Assembly (NCBI RefSeq): GCF_052857255.1
Contig: NW_027526506.1
Coordinates: forward strand, 62,001-126,000
DNA length: 64,000 nucleotides
Direction: 5' to 3'
Source: Amblyomma americanum
Taxonomy: Eukaryota; Arthropoda; Arachnida; Ixodida; Ixodidae
Shown here: positions 12,785 through 24,580 of the stretch, in pieces
Numbering within the stretch: the first letter of the stretch is position 1
How the letters are laid out: the number at the start of each line of letters is the position of its first letter
The notes under the pieces: model-generated
Databases searched by the model: none
What the model was told of the DNA's origin: nothing
Seen by the model: the letters and a program-made list of their open reading frames with translations, nothing else
Program-made: the position numbers and the translations under genes

Positions 12785-13866
12785 CTCCGCGCTGGAGAAA
12801 CTTCGCGTTGGAGAAACTGCGCGTTGGAGAAACTCCGCGTCGGAGAAACTCCGCGTTGGATAAACTCCGCGCTGGAGAAACTCCGCGATGGAGAAACTTT
12901 GCGATGGACAAACTCCACGATGGAGAAACTCCGCGTTGAAGAAAGTCCGCGTTGGAGAAAGTCCGCGTTGGAGAAACTCCGCGTTGGATAAACTCCGCGC
13001 TGGAGAAACTCCGCGATGGAGAAACTCTGCGCTGGAAAAACTCCGCGTTTGAGAAACTCCGAACTAGAGAAACTGCGCGTTTGAGAAACTCCGCAATGGA
13101 GAAACTCCGAGCTGGAGAAACTGCGCGTTGGAGAAAGTCCGCGTTGAAGAAAGTCCCCGTTTTAGAAAGTCCCCGTTTTAGAAAGTCCGCGTTGGAGAAA
13201 CTCCTCGTTGGAGAAAGTCCGCGTTGGAGAAAGTCCGCGTTCGAGAAAGTCCGCGTTGGAGAAAGTCTGCGCTGGAGAAACTCTGCGTTGAAGAAAGTCC
13301 GCGTTGGAGAAAGTCCGCGTTGGACAAACTCCGCGTTGGATGAACTCCGCGCTGGAGAAACTCCGCGATGGAGAAACTCCGCGCTGGAGAAACTCCGCGA
13401 TGGAGAAACTCCGCGCTGGTGAAACCCCGCGTTTGAGAAACTACGAACTGGAGAAACTCCGCGTTTGAGAAACTCCGTGTCGGAGAAACTCCGCGCTGGA
13501 GAAACTTCGCGTTGGAGAAACTGCGCGTTGGATAAACTCTGCGCGGGAGAAACTCCGCGATGGAGAAACTTCGCGATGGACAAACTCCACGATTGAGATA
13601 CTCCGCGTTGGTGAAAGTCCGCGTTGGAAAAAAGTCCGCGTTGGAGAAAAGTCCGCGCTGGAGAAACTCCACGCTGGAGAAACTCCGCGCTGGAGAAACT
13701 CCGAGTTGGAGAAACTCCGCACTGGAGAAGCTCCGCGTTTGAGAAACTCCGCACTGGAGAGACTCCGCGTTTGAGATACTCTTCGTAGGAGAAACACCGC
13801 GCTGGAGAATTCCGAGCTGGAGAAACTCCGCGCTGGAGAAACTCCGTGTTGGAGAAACTCCGTGTT
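12785..13866. repeat. 1.1-kb gcg segment, copy a
   Basis: It matches 15873-17002 at an offset of 3,088, rising to 3,136 after a three-monomer difference near 13490. It includes paired CCCCGTTTT monomers at 13153-13181 and the CTCTTCGTAG landmark at 13779. Confidence 0.75.
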
Positions 13867-15872
13867 GGATAAACCCCGGCTGGAGAAACTTCGCGTTGGA
13901 GAAAGTCGGCGATAGAGAAACTCCGCGTTGGAGAAAGTCCGCGTTGGAGAAACTCCGCACTGGAGAAACTCCGCGCTGAAGAAACTCCGCGTTTGAGAAA
14001 CTCAGCATTGAAGAAAGTCTGCGTTGGATAAACTCCGCGCTGGAGAAACTCCGCGCTGAGAAACACCGCGCTGGAGATACTCCGTGTCGGAGAAACTTCG
14101 TGTTGCAGAAACTCCGCGCTGGAGAAACTTCGCGTTGGAGAAACTACGCGTTGGAGAAACTCCGCGTCGGAGAAACTCCGCGTTGGATAAACTCCGCGCT
14201 GGAGAAACTCCGCGATGGAGAAACTTCGCGATGGACAAACTCCACGATGGAGAAACTCCGCGTTGAAGAAAGTCCGCGTTGGAGAAAGTCCGCGTTGGAG
14301 AAACTCCGCGTTGGATAAACTCCGCGCTGGAGAAACTCCGCGATGGAGAAACTCCGCGCTGGAAAAACTGCGCGTTTGAGAAACTCCGAACTGGAGAAAC
14401 TGCGCGTTTGAGAAACTCCGCGATGGAGAAACTCCGCGCTTTAGAAACTCCGAGCTGGAGAAACTGCGCGTTCGAGAAAGTCCGCGTTGGAGAAAGTCTG
14501 CGCTGGAGAAACTCCGCGTTGAAGAAAGTACGCGTTGGAGAAACTCCGCATTTGGATAAACTCCGCGCTGGAGAAACTCCGCGCTGGAGAAACTCCGCGA
14601 TGGAGAAACTCCGCGCTGGAGAAACCCCGCGTTTGAGAAACTACGAACTGGAGAAACTCCGCGTTTGAGAAACTGCGCGATGGAGAAACTCCGCGCTGGA
14701 GAAAATCCGTGTCGGAGAAACTCCGTGTTGGAGAAACTCCGCGCTGGAGAAACTTCGCGTTGGAGAAACTGCGCGTTGGAGAAACTCCGCGCTGGAGAAA
14801 CTCCGGGCTTGAAAAACACCGCGCAGGAGAAACTCCGCGATGGAGAAACTTCGCGATGGACCAACTCCACGATTGAGATACTCCGCGTTGGTGAAAGTCG
14901 GCGTTGGAGAAAAGTCCGCGCTGGAGAAACTCCACGCTTGAGAAACTCCGCGCTGGAGAAGCTCCGCGTTTGAGAAACTCCGCACTAGAGAGACTCCGCG
15001 TTTGAGATCCTCTTCGTAGGAGAAACACCGCGCTGGAGAATTCCGAGCTGGAGAAACTCCGCGCTGGAGAAACTCCGTGTTGGAGAAACTTCGTGTTGGA
15101 TAAACTCCGCGCTGGGGAACTTCGCGTTGGAGAATGTCCGCGTTGGAGAAAGTCCGCGTTGGAGAAACTCCGCGCAGGAGAAACTCCCCGTTCAAGAAAC
15201 TCCGAACTGGAGAAACTCCGCGTTTGAGAAACTCCGCGATGGAGAAACTCCGTGTTGGAGAAACGCCGCGCTGGAGAAACTCTGCGTTGGAGAAAGTCCG
15301 CGTTGGAGAAAGTCTGCGTTGGAGAAAGTCCGCTTTGGAGAAAGTCTGCGTTGAAGACACTCCGCGTTGAAGAAAGTCCTAGTTGGAGAAAGTCCGCGTT
15401 GTAGAAACTCCGCGTTGGATAAACTCCGCGGTGGAGAAACTCCGCGCTGGAGAACCTCCGCGATGGAGAAACTCTGCGATGGACAAACTCAACAATGGAG
15501 AAACTCCGCGTTGGTGAAAGTCTTCGTTGGAGAAAAGTCCGCGTTTGGAGAAAAGTCCGCGCTGGAGAAACGCCGCGCTGGAGAAACTCCGCGCTGGAGA
15601 AACTCCGTGTTGGAGAAACTCCGCGTTGGATAAACCCCGGCTGGAGAAAATTCGCGTTGGAGAAAGTCGGCGATAGAGAAACTCCGCGTTGGAGAAACTC
15701 CGCACTGGAGAAACTCCACGTTTGAGAAACTCAGCGTTGAAGAAAGTCCGCGTTGGAGAAAGTCCGCGTTGGAGAAACTCCGCGTTGGATAAACTCCGCG
15801 CTGGAGAAACTCCGCGCTGAGAAACACCGCGCTGGAGATACTCCGTGTCGGAGAAACTTCGTGTTGGAGAAA

Positions 15873-17002
15873 CTCCGCGCTGGAGAAACTTCGCGTTGGA
15901 GAAACTGCGCGTTGGAGAAACTCCGCGTCGGAGAAACTCCGCGTTGGATAAACTCCGCGCTGGAGAAACTCCGCGATGGAGAAACTTTGCGATGGACAAA
16001 CTCCACGATGGAGAAACTCCGCGTTGAAGAAAGTCCGCGTTGGAGAAAGTCCGCGTTGGAGAAACTCCGCGTTGGATAAACTCCGCGCTGGAGAAACTCC
16101 GCGATGGAGAAACTCTGCGCTGGAAAAACTCCGCGTTTGAGAAACTCCGAACTAGAGAAACTGCGCGTTTGAGAAACTCCGCAATGGAGAAACTCCGAGC
16201 TGGAGAAACTGCGCGTTGGAGAAAGTCCGCGTTGAAGAAAGTCCCCGTTTTAGAAAGTCCCCGTTTTAGAAAGTCCGCGTTGGAGAAACTCCGCGTTGGA
16301 GAAAGTCCGCGTTGGAGAAAGTCCGCGTTCGAGAAAGTCCGCGTTGGGGAAAGTCTGCGCTGGAGAAACTCCGCGTTGAAGAAAGTCCGCGTTGGAGAAA
16401 GTCCGCGTTGGAGAAACTCCGCGTTGGATGAACTCCGCGCTGGAGAAACTCCGCGATGGAGAAACTCCGCGCTGGAGAAACTCCGCGATGGAGAAACTCC
16501 GCGCTGGTGAAAGCCCGCGTTTGAGAAACTACGAACTGGAGAAACTCCGCGTTTGAGAAACTCCGTGTCGGAGAAACTCCGCGCTGGAGATACTCCGTGT
16601 CGGAGAAACTTCGCGTTGGAGAAACTCCGCGCTGGAGAAACTTCGCGTTGGAGAAACTGCGCGTTGGATAAACTCTGCGCGGGAGAAACTCCGCGATGGA
16701 GAAACTTCGCGATGGACAAACTCCACGATTGAGATACTCCGCGTTGGTGAAAGTCCGCGTTGGAAAAAAGTCCGCGTTGGAGAAAAGTCCGCGCTGGAGA
16801 AACTCCACGCTGGAGAAACTCCGCGCTGGAGAAACTCCGAGTTGGAGAAACTCCGCACTGGAGAAGCTCCGCGTTTGAGAAACTCCGCACTGGAGAGACT
16901 CCGCGTTTGAGATACTCTTCGTAGGAGAAACACCGCGCTGGAGAATTCCGAGCTGGAGAAACTCCGCGCTGGAGAAACTCCGTGTTGGAGAAACTCCGTG
17001 TT
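15873..17002. repeat. 1.1-kb gcg segment, copy b
   Basis: Counterpart of 12785-13866 with three extra monomers near 16580. It parts from copy a at GTGTTGTATAAACTCTG (about 17000), where copy a has GTGTTGGATAAACCCCGG. Confidence 0.75.
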
Positions 17003-17327
17003 GTATAAACTCTGCGCTGGGGAAATTCGCGTTGGAGAAAGTCCGCGTTGGAGAAAGTCCGCGTTGGAGAAACTCCGCGCAGGAGAAACTCCCCGTTTTA
17101 GAAACTCCGAACTGGAGAAACTCCGCGTTTGAAAATCTCCGCGCTGGAGAAACTCCGCGATGGAGAAACTTCGCGATGGACCAACTCCACGATTGAGATA
17201 CTCCGCGTTGGTGAAAGTCCGCGTTGGAGAAAAGTCCGCGTTGGAGAAAAGTCCGCGTTGGAGAAACTCCGCGTTGGATAAACTCCGCGTTTGAGAAACT
17301 CCGAACTGGAGAAACTGCGCGTTTGAG

Positions 17328-18131
17328 AAACTCCGAGCTGGAGAAACTGCGCGTTGGAGAAAGTCCGCGTTGAAGAAAGTCCCCGTTTTAGAAAGTCCCC
17401 GTTTTAGAAAGTCCGCGTTGGAGAAACTCCGCGTTGGAGAAAGTCCGCGTTGGAGAAAGTCCGCGTTCGAGAAAGTCCGCGTTGGAGAAAGTCTGCGCTG
17501 GAGAAACTCCGCGTTGAAGAAAGTCCGCGTTGGAGAAAGTCCGCGTTGGAGAAACTCCGCGTTGGATGAACTCCGCGCTGGAGAAACTCCGCGATGGAGA
17601 AACTCCGCGCTGGTGAAACCCCGCGTTTGAGAAACTACGAACTGGAGAGACTCCGCGTTTGAGAAACTCCGCGATGGAGAAACTCCGCGCTAGAGATACT
17701 CCGTGTCGGAGAAACTTCGTGTTGGAGAAACTCCGCGCTGGAGAAACTTCGCGTTGGAGAAACTGCGCGTTGGAGAAACTCTGCGTCGGAGAAACTCCGC
17801 GTTGGATAAACTCTGCGCGGGAGAAACTCCGCGATGGAGAAACTTCGCGATGGACCAACTCCACGATTGAGATACTCCGCGTTGGTGAAAGTCCGCGTTG
17901 GAGAAAAGTCCGCGTTGGAGAAAAGTCCGCGCTGGAGAAACTCCACGCTGGAGAAACTCCGCGCTGGAGATACTCCGAGTTGGAGAAACTCCGCACTGCA
18001 GAAGCTCCGCGATTGAGAAACTCCGCACTGGAGAGACTCCGCGTTTGTGATACTCTTCGTAGGAGAAACACCGCGCTGGAGAATTCCGAGCTGGAGAAAT
18101 TCCGCGCTGGAGAAACTCCGTGTTGGAGAAA
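17328..18131. repeat. 0.8-kb gcg segment, copy c
   Basis: It matches 8375-9178 at a constant offset of 8,953 bp, with a few base changes (for example TTTGTGATACTC at about 18047 for TTTGAGATACTC). Confidence 0.75.
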
Positions 18132-19240
18132 CTCAGTGTTGGAGAAAGTCCGCGTTCGAGAAAGTCCGCGTTGGAGAAAGTCTGCGCTGGAGAAACTCCG
18201 CGTTGAAGAAAGTCCGCGTTGGAGAAACTCCGCGTTCGAGAAAATCCGCGTTGGAGAAAGTCCGCTTTCGAGAAAGTCCGCGTTGGAGAAAGTCTGCGCT
18301 GGAGAAACTCCGCGTTGAAGAAAGTCCGCGTTGGGGAAAGTCCGCGTTGAAGAAACTCCGCATTTGGATAAACTCCGCGCTGGAGAAACTCCGCGATGGA
18401 GAAACTCCGCGCTGGAGAAACCCCGCGTTTGAGAACTACGAACTGGAGAAACTCCTCGATGGAGAAACTCCGCGCTGGAGAAAATCCGTGTCGGAGAAAC
18501 TCTGTGTCGGAGAAACTCCGCGCTGGAGAAACTTCGCGTTGGAGAAACTGCGCGTTGGAGAAACTCCGCGCTGGAGAAACTCCGGGCTTGAAAAACACCG
18601 CGCTGGAGAAACTCCGCGTTGGAGAAACTTCGCGATTGACCAACTGCACGATTGAGATACTCCGCGTTGGTGAAAGTCCGCGTTGGAGAAAAGTGCGCGT
18701 TGGAGAAAAGTCCGCGCTGGAGAAACTCCACGCTGGAGAAATTCCGCGCTGGAGAAACTCCGAGTATGAGAAACTCCGCACTGGAGAAGCTCCGCGTTTG
18801 AGAAACTCCGCACTGGGGAGACTCCGCGTTTGAGATACTCTTCGTAGGAGAAACACCGCGCTGGAGAATTCCTAGCTGGAGAAACTCCGCGCTGGAGAAA
18901 CTCCGTGTTGGAGAAACTCCGTGTTGGATAAACTCCGCTCTGGGGAACTTCGCGTTGGAGAAAGTCCGCGTTGGAGAAAGTCCGCGTTGGAGAAACTCCG
19001 CGCAGGAGAAACTCCCTGTTCGAGAAACTCCGAACTGGAGAAACTCCGCGTTTGAGAAACTCCGCGATGGAGAAACTCCCTGTTGGAGAAACTCCGCGCT
19101 GGAGAAACTTCGCGTTGGAGAAACTGCGCGTTGGAGAAACTCCGCGCTTGAAAAACACCGCACTGGAGAAACTCTGCGTTGGGGAAAGTCCGCGTTGGAG
19201 AAAGTCTGCGTTGGAGAAAGTCCGCTTTGGAGAAAGTCTG
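17839..19240. repeat. 1.4-kb gcg segment, copy b
   Basis: Counterpart of 10470-11790. It overlaps the end of the 0.8-kb segment copy c and runs into HOR copy II. The rare GGAGATACTCCGAGTTGG monomers are shared near 10595 and 17965. Confidence 0.7.
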
Positions 19241-22081
19241 CGTTGAAGAAACTCCGCGTTGAAGAAAGTCCGCGTTGGAGAAAGTCCGCGTTGTAGAAAC
19301 TCCGCGTTGGATAAACTCCGCGGTGGAGAATCTCCGCGCTGGAGAACCTCCGCGATGGAGAAACTGCGCGCTGGAGAAACTCCGCGATGGGCAAACTACA
19401 CGATGGAGAAACTCCGCGTTGGATAAACTCCGCGCTGGAGAAACTCCGCGCTGGAGAAACACCGCGCTGGAGAAACTCCGCGCTGGAGAAACTCCGTGTT
19501 GGAGAAACTCCGTGTTGGATAAACTCCGCGCTGGACAAACTTCGCGTTGGAGAAACTGCGCGTTGGAGAAAGTCCGCGTTGAAGAAAGTCCCCGTTTTAG
19601 AAAGTCCCCGTTTTAGAAAGTCCGCGTTGGAGAAACTCCGCGTTAGAGAAAGTCCGCGTTGGAGAAAGTCCGCGTTCGAGAAAGTCCGCGTTGGAGAAAG
19701 TCTGCGCGGGAGAAACTCCGCGTTGAAGAAAGTCCGCGTTGGAGAAACTCCGCATTTGGAAAAACTCCGCGCTGGAGAAACTCGGCGATGGAGAAACTCC
19801 GCGCTGGAGAATCCCCGCGTTTGCGAAACTACGAACTGGAGAAACTCCGCGTTTGAGAAACTCCGCGATGGAGAAACTCCGCGCTGGAGAAAATCCGTGT
19901 CGGAGAAACTCCGTGTTGGAGAAACTCCGCGCTGGAGAAACTTCGCGTTGGAGAAACTGCGCGTTGGAGAAACTCCGCGTTGGAGAAACTCCGGGCTTGA
20001 AAAACACCGCGCTGGAGAAACTCCGCGTTGGAGAAAGTCTGCGTTGAAGAAAGTCCGCGTTGGAGAAAGTCCGCGTTGGAGAAAGTCTGCGTTGGAGAAA
20101 CTCCGTGTTGAAGAAAGTCCGCGTTGGAGAAAGTCCGCGTTGGAGAAACTCCGCGTTGGATAAACTACGCGCTGCAGAAACTCCGCGATAGAGAATCTCC
20201 GTGATGGACAAACTCCACGATGGAGAAACTCCGCGTTGGTGAAAGTCCGCGTTGGAAAAAGTCTGGGTTGGAGAAAGTCCCCGTTGGAGAAAGTCCGCGT
20301 TGGAGAAAGTCTGATTTGGAGAAACTCCGCGTTGAAGAAAGTCCGCGTTGGAGAAAGTCCGCGTTGGAGAAACTCCGCGTTGGATAAACTCCGCGCTGGA
20401 GGAACTCCTCGATGGAGAAACTCCGCGCTGGAAAAACTCCGCGTTTGGGAAACTCCGAACTGGAGAAACTGCGCGTTTGAGAAACTCCGCGATGGAGAAA
20501 CTCCGCGCTTTAGAAACTCCGAGCTGGAGAAACTGCGCGTTGGAGAAAGTCCGCGTTGAAGAAAGTCCCCGTTTTAGAAAGTCCCCGTTTTAGAAAGTCC
20601 GCGTTGGAGAAACTCCGCGTTGGAGAAAGTCCGCGTTGGAGAAAGTCCGCGTTCGAGAAAGTCCGCGTTGGAGAAAGTCTGCGCTGGAGAAACTCCGCGT
20701 TGTAGAAAGTCCGCGTTGGAGAAAGTCCGCGTTGGAGAAACTCCGCGCTGGAGAAACTTCGCGTTGGAGAAACTGCGCGTTGGAGAAACTCCGCGCTTGA
20801 AAAACACCGCACTGGAGAAACTCTGCGTTGGAGAAAGTCCGCGTTGGAGAAAGTCTGCGTTGGAGAAAGTCCGCTTTGGAGAAAGTCTGCGTTGAAGAAA
20901 CTCCGCGTTGAAGAAAGTCCGCGTTGGAGAAAGTCCGCGTTGGATAAACTCCGCGGTGGAGAAACTCCGCGCTGGAGAACCTCCGCGATGGAGAAACTCT
21001 CGATGGACAAACTCAATAATGGAGAAACTCCGCGTTGGTGATAGTCCTCGTTGGAGAAAAATCCGCGTTTGGAGAAAAGTCCGCACTGGAGAAACTCCGC
21101 ACCAGAGAAACTCCGCGTTTGAGAAACTCAACGATGGAGAAACTGTTCGCTGGAGAAACTCCGCGCTGGAGAAACTCCGCGCTGGAGAAACTCCGTGTTG
21201 GAGAAACTCCGTGTTGGATAAACCCCGGCTGGAGAAACTTCGCGTTGGAGAAAGTCGGCGATAGAGAAACTCCGCGTTGGAGAAAGTCCGCGTTGGAGAA
21301 ACTCCGCACTGGAGACACTCCGCGCTGAAGAAACTCCGCGTTTGAGAAACTCAGCGTTGAAGAAAGTCCGCGTTGGAGAAAGTCCGCGTTGGAGAAACTC
21401 CGCGTTGGATAAACTCCGCGCTGGAGAAACACCGCGCTGGAGAAACTCCGTGTCGGAGAAACTTCGTGTTGGAGAAACTCCGCGCTGGAGAAACTTCGCG
21501 TTGGAGAAACTCTGCGATGGACAAACTCAACAATGGAGAAACTCCGCGTTGGTGAAAGTCCTCGTTGGAGAAAAATCCGCGTTTGGAGAAAAGTCCGCAC
21601 TGGAGAAACACCGCGTTTGAGAAACTCCGCACTCGAGAAACTCCGCGTTTGAGAAACTCAACGATGGAGAAACTGCGCGCTGGAGAAACTCCGCGCTGGA
21701 GAAACTCCGCGCTGGAGAAACTCCGTGTTGTAGAAACTCCAGAATCTCCGTGTTGGAGAAACTCCGTGTTGTAGTAACTTCGTGTTGGAGAAACTGCGTG
21801 TTTTAGAACCTCCGTGCTGGAGAAACGCCGTGTTGTAGAAACTCCGTGCTGGAGAAACTTCGTGTTGGAGAAACTCCGTGTTGGAGAAACTCCGTGTAGG
21901 AGAAACTCCGTGTTGGAGAACTCCGTGTTGGAGAAACTCCGTGTTGGAGAAACTCTGTGTTGTAGAAACTCTGTGTTGTAGAAACTCCGTGTTGGAGAAA
22001 CTCCGTGTTGGAGAAACTCCGTGTTGGAGAAACTCCGGTTTGAGAAACTCAGCGTTGTAGAAACTCCGTGTTGTAGAAACT

Positions 22082-22434
22082 CTGTATTAGAAACTACGTG
22101 TTGAAGAAACTCCCTGTTTGAGAAACTACTCCCTGTTGGAGCAACTGCATGTCGGAGACACTCCCTGTTTGAGAAAGTCCCTGTTACAGGAACTTCTTGT
22201 TGGAGAAACTTCCTTTTGTAGAATCTCATGTTGGAGGAACTGCATGTTGGAGAAACTTGCTGTTTCAAAACTGCATGTGGGAGAAACTTCATGTTGGAGA
22301 AACTCCCCGTTGTAGAAACTACATAGAGGAGAAACTTACTGTTGGAGAAATTCCCTCTTGGAAAAACTCCTTGCTGCCTGTTAGAGACACCCCTTCTTGA
22401 AGAATATACATATTGGAGAAATTCCTAGTTGCAG
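22082..22434. repeat. alpha divergent patch 3 (353 bp, deleted)
   Basis: It lacks 25 bp relative to patch 1, leaving CTCCTTGCTGCCTG at about 22366. The breakpoint is identical to that in patch 4. Confidence 0.85.
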
Positions 22435-22861
22435 AAACTCCGTGTTGGAGAAACTCCAGAAACTCCTTGTTCGAGAAACTTCGTGTTGGAGAAACTTCGT
22501 TTTGGAGAAACTCCGTGTTGAGGCAACTTCGTGTTGGAGAAACTCTGGGTTGTAGAACCTCCGTGTCGGAGAAACTCCATGTTGGAGAAACTCCGTGTTG
22601 GAGAAACTCCGTGTTGTAGAAACTCCGTGTTGGAGAACCTCCTTGTTGGAGAAACTCCGTGTTGGAGAAACCTCGTGTTGGAGAAACTTCGTGTTGGAGT
22701 AACTCCCTGTTGGAGAAACTCCGTCTAGGAGAATCTCCCTGTTGGAGAAACTCCGTGTTGCAGCAACTCTGTGTTGTAGAAACTCCGTGATGGAGAAACT
22801 CCATGTTGGCGAAACACCGTGTTGGAGACACTCCGTGTTCGAGAAACTCCGCGTTGTAGAA

Positions 22862-23765
22862 ACTCCGTGTTGTAGAAACTCCGTGTTCGAGAAACTCCGT
22901 GTTGGAGAAACTCCGTGTTGGAGAAACTTTGTGTCGTAGAAACTCCGTGTTGGAGAAACTCCGTGTTGGAGAAACTCCGCGTTGGAGAAACTCCGTGCGG
23001 GAGAAACTCCGTGTTGGAGAAACTCCAGAAACTCCTTGTTCGAGAAACTCTGTGTTGGAGAAACTCCGTGTTGGAGAAACTCCGTGTTGGAGAAAATTCG
23101 TCTTGTAGAAACTCCGTGTTGGAGAAACTCTGCTTTGGAGAAACTCCGTGTTGGAGAAACTCTGTGTTGTAGAAACTCTGTGTTGTAGAAACTCCGTGTG
23201 GGAGAAACTTCGTGTTGTAGAAAATTCGGTTGTAGAAACTCCGTGTTGGAGAAACTCCGTGTTGGAGAAACTCTGTGTTGGAGAAACACCGTGTTGGAGA
23301 AACTCCGTTTTGTAGAAACTCCGTGTTGAAGAAACTCTGTGTTGGAGAAACTCCGTGTTGGAGAAATTCCGTCTTGGAGAAACTCCGTGTTGGAGAAACT
23401 CCGTGTTGGAGAAACTTCGTGTTGTAGAAACTTTGTGTTGTAGAGACTCCGTGTTGGAGAAACTCTGTGTTGGAGTAGCTCCTTGTTGGAGAAACTCCGT
23501 GTTGGAGAAACTTCGTGTTGTAGAAACTTTGTGTTGTAGAGACTCCGTGTTGGAGAAACTCTGTGTTGGAGTAGCTCCTTGTTGGAGAAACTCCGTGTTG
23601 GAGAAACTCCATGTTGGTGAAATTCCTTGTAGGAGAAACGCCTTGCTGGAGAAACTCTGTGTTGGAGAAACTCCGTGTTGGAGAAAATCCGTGTTGATTA
23701 AACTCCGTTCTGTAGAAACTCCGTGCTGAAGAAACTCCGTGTTGGAGAAACTCCGTGTTGGAGAA
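22862..23765. repeat. 904-bp duplication within copy II, first copy
   Basis: The sequence from CCGTGTTCGAG at about 22885 recurs 904 bp downstream (about 23789). Copies I and III have this segment once, so the duplication is private to copy II. It includes a nested 96-bp duplication, without which the unit would be 808 bp. Confidence 0.8.
23417..23612. repeat. 96-bp (six-monomer) tandem duplication
   Basis: A stretch containing TTTGTGTTGTAGAGACTCC and TGTTGGAGTAGCTCC appears twice, 96 bp apart. The matching position in the neighbouring copy (24330-24400) has it once. Ninety-six bp is exactly six monomers, and 32 codons, so reading frames through it stay open. Confidence 0.75.
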
Positions 23766-24573
23766 ACTCCGTGTTGTAGAAACTCCGTGTTCGAGAAACT
23801 CCGTGTTGGAGAAACTCCGTGTTGGAGAAACTTTGTGTCGTAGAAACTCCGTGTTGGAGAAACTCCGTGTTGGAGAAACTCCGCGTTGGAGAAACTCCGT
23901 GCGGGAGAAACTCCGTGTTGGAGAAACTCCAGAAACTCCTTGTTCGAGAAACTCTGTGTTGGAGAAACTCCGTGTTGGAGAAACTCCGTGTTGGAGAAAA
24001 TTCGTCTTGTAGAAACTCCGTGTTGGAGAAACTCTGCTTTGGAGAAACTCCGTGTTGGAGAAACTCTGTGTTGTAGAAACTCTGTGTTGTAGAAACTCCG
24101 TGTGGGAGAAACTTCGTGTTGTAGAAAATTCGGTTGTAGAAACTCCGTGTTGGAGAAACTCCGTGTTGGAGAAACTCTGTGTTGGAGAAACACCGTGTTG
24201 GAGAAACTCCGTTTTGTAGAAACTCCGTGTTGAAGAAACTCTGTGTTGGAGAAACTCCGTGTTGGAGAAATTCCGTCTTGGAGAAACTCCGTGTTGGAGA
24301 AACTCCGTGTTGGAGAAACTTCGTGTTGTAGAAACTTTGTGTTGTAGAGACTCCGTGTTGGAGAAACTCTGTGTTGGAGTAGCTCCTTGTTGGAGAAACT
24401 CCGTGTTGGAGAAACTCCATGTTGGTGAAATTCCTTGTAGGAGAAACGCCTTGCTGGAGAAACTCTGTGTTGGAGAAACTCCGTGTTGGAGAAAATCCGT
24501 GTTGATTAAACTCCGTTCTGTAGAAACTCCGTGCTGAAGAAACTCCGTGTTGGAGAAACTCCGTGTTGGAGAA
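23766..24573. repeat. 904-bp duplication within copy II, second copy (808 bp)
   Basis: Second copy of the preceding segment, lacking the 96-bp internal repeat. Its downstream flank is the normal continuation seen in copies I and III, at offsets of 19,672 and 8,216 bp. Confidence 0.78.
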
Positions 24574-24580
24574 ACTCCGT

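Larger units (their letters stand above)
6558..21721. repeat. gcg-type satellite domain 2 (largest gcg block)
   Basis: About 15 kb of gcg-type monomers with only scattered gtg units. The stretch 6558-18777 is a mosaic of 0.7-1.4 kb segments that recur in different orders. Landmarks are CTCTTCGTAG (7095, 9100, 10236, 10684, 11390, 13779, a variant at 15010, 16915, 18053, 18838) and the paired CCCCGTTTT monomers. The last 2.9 kb, from 18778, is a near-copy of the window start. The very long minus-strand open frames in this block (for example 987 codons at 9635-12598) reflect the stop-free monomer and are not annotated as genes. Confidence 0.88.
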
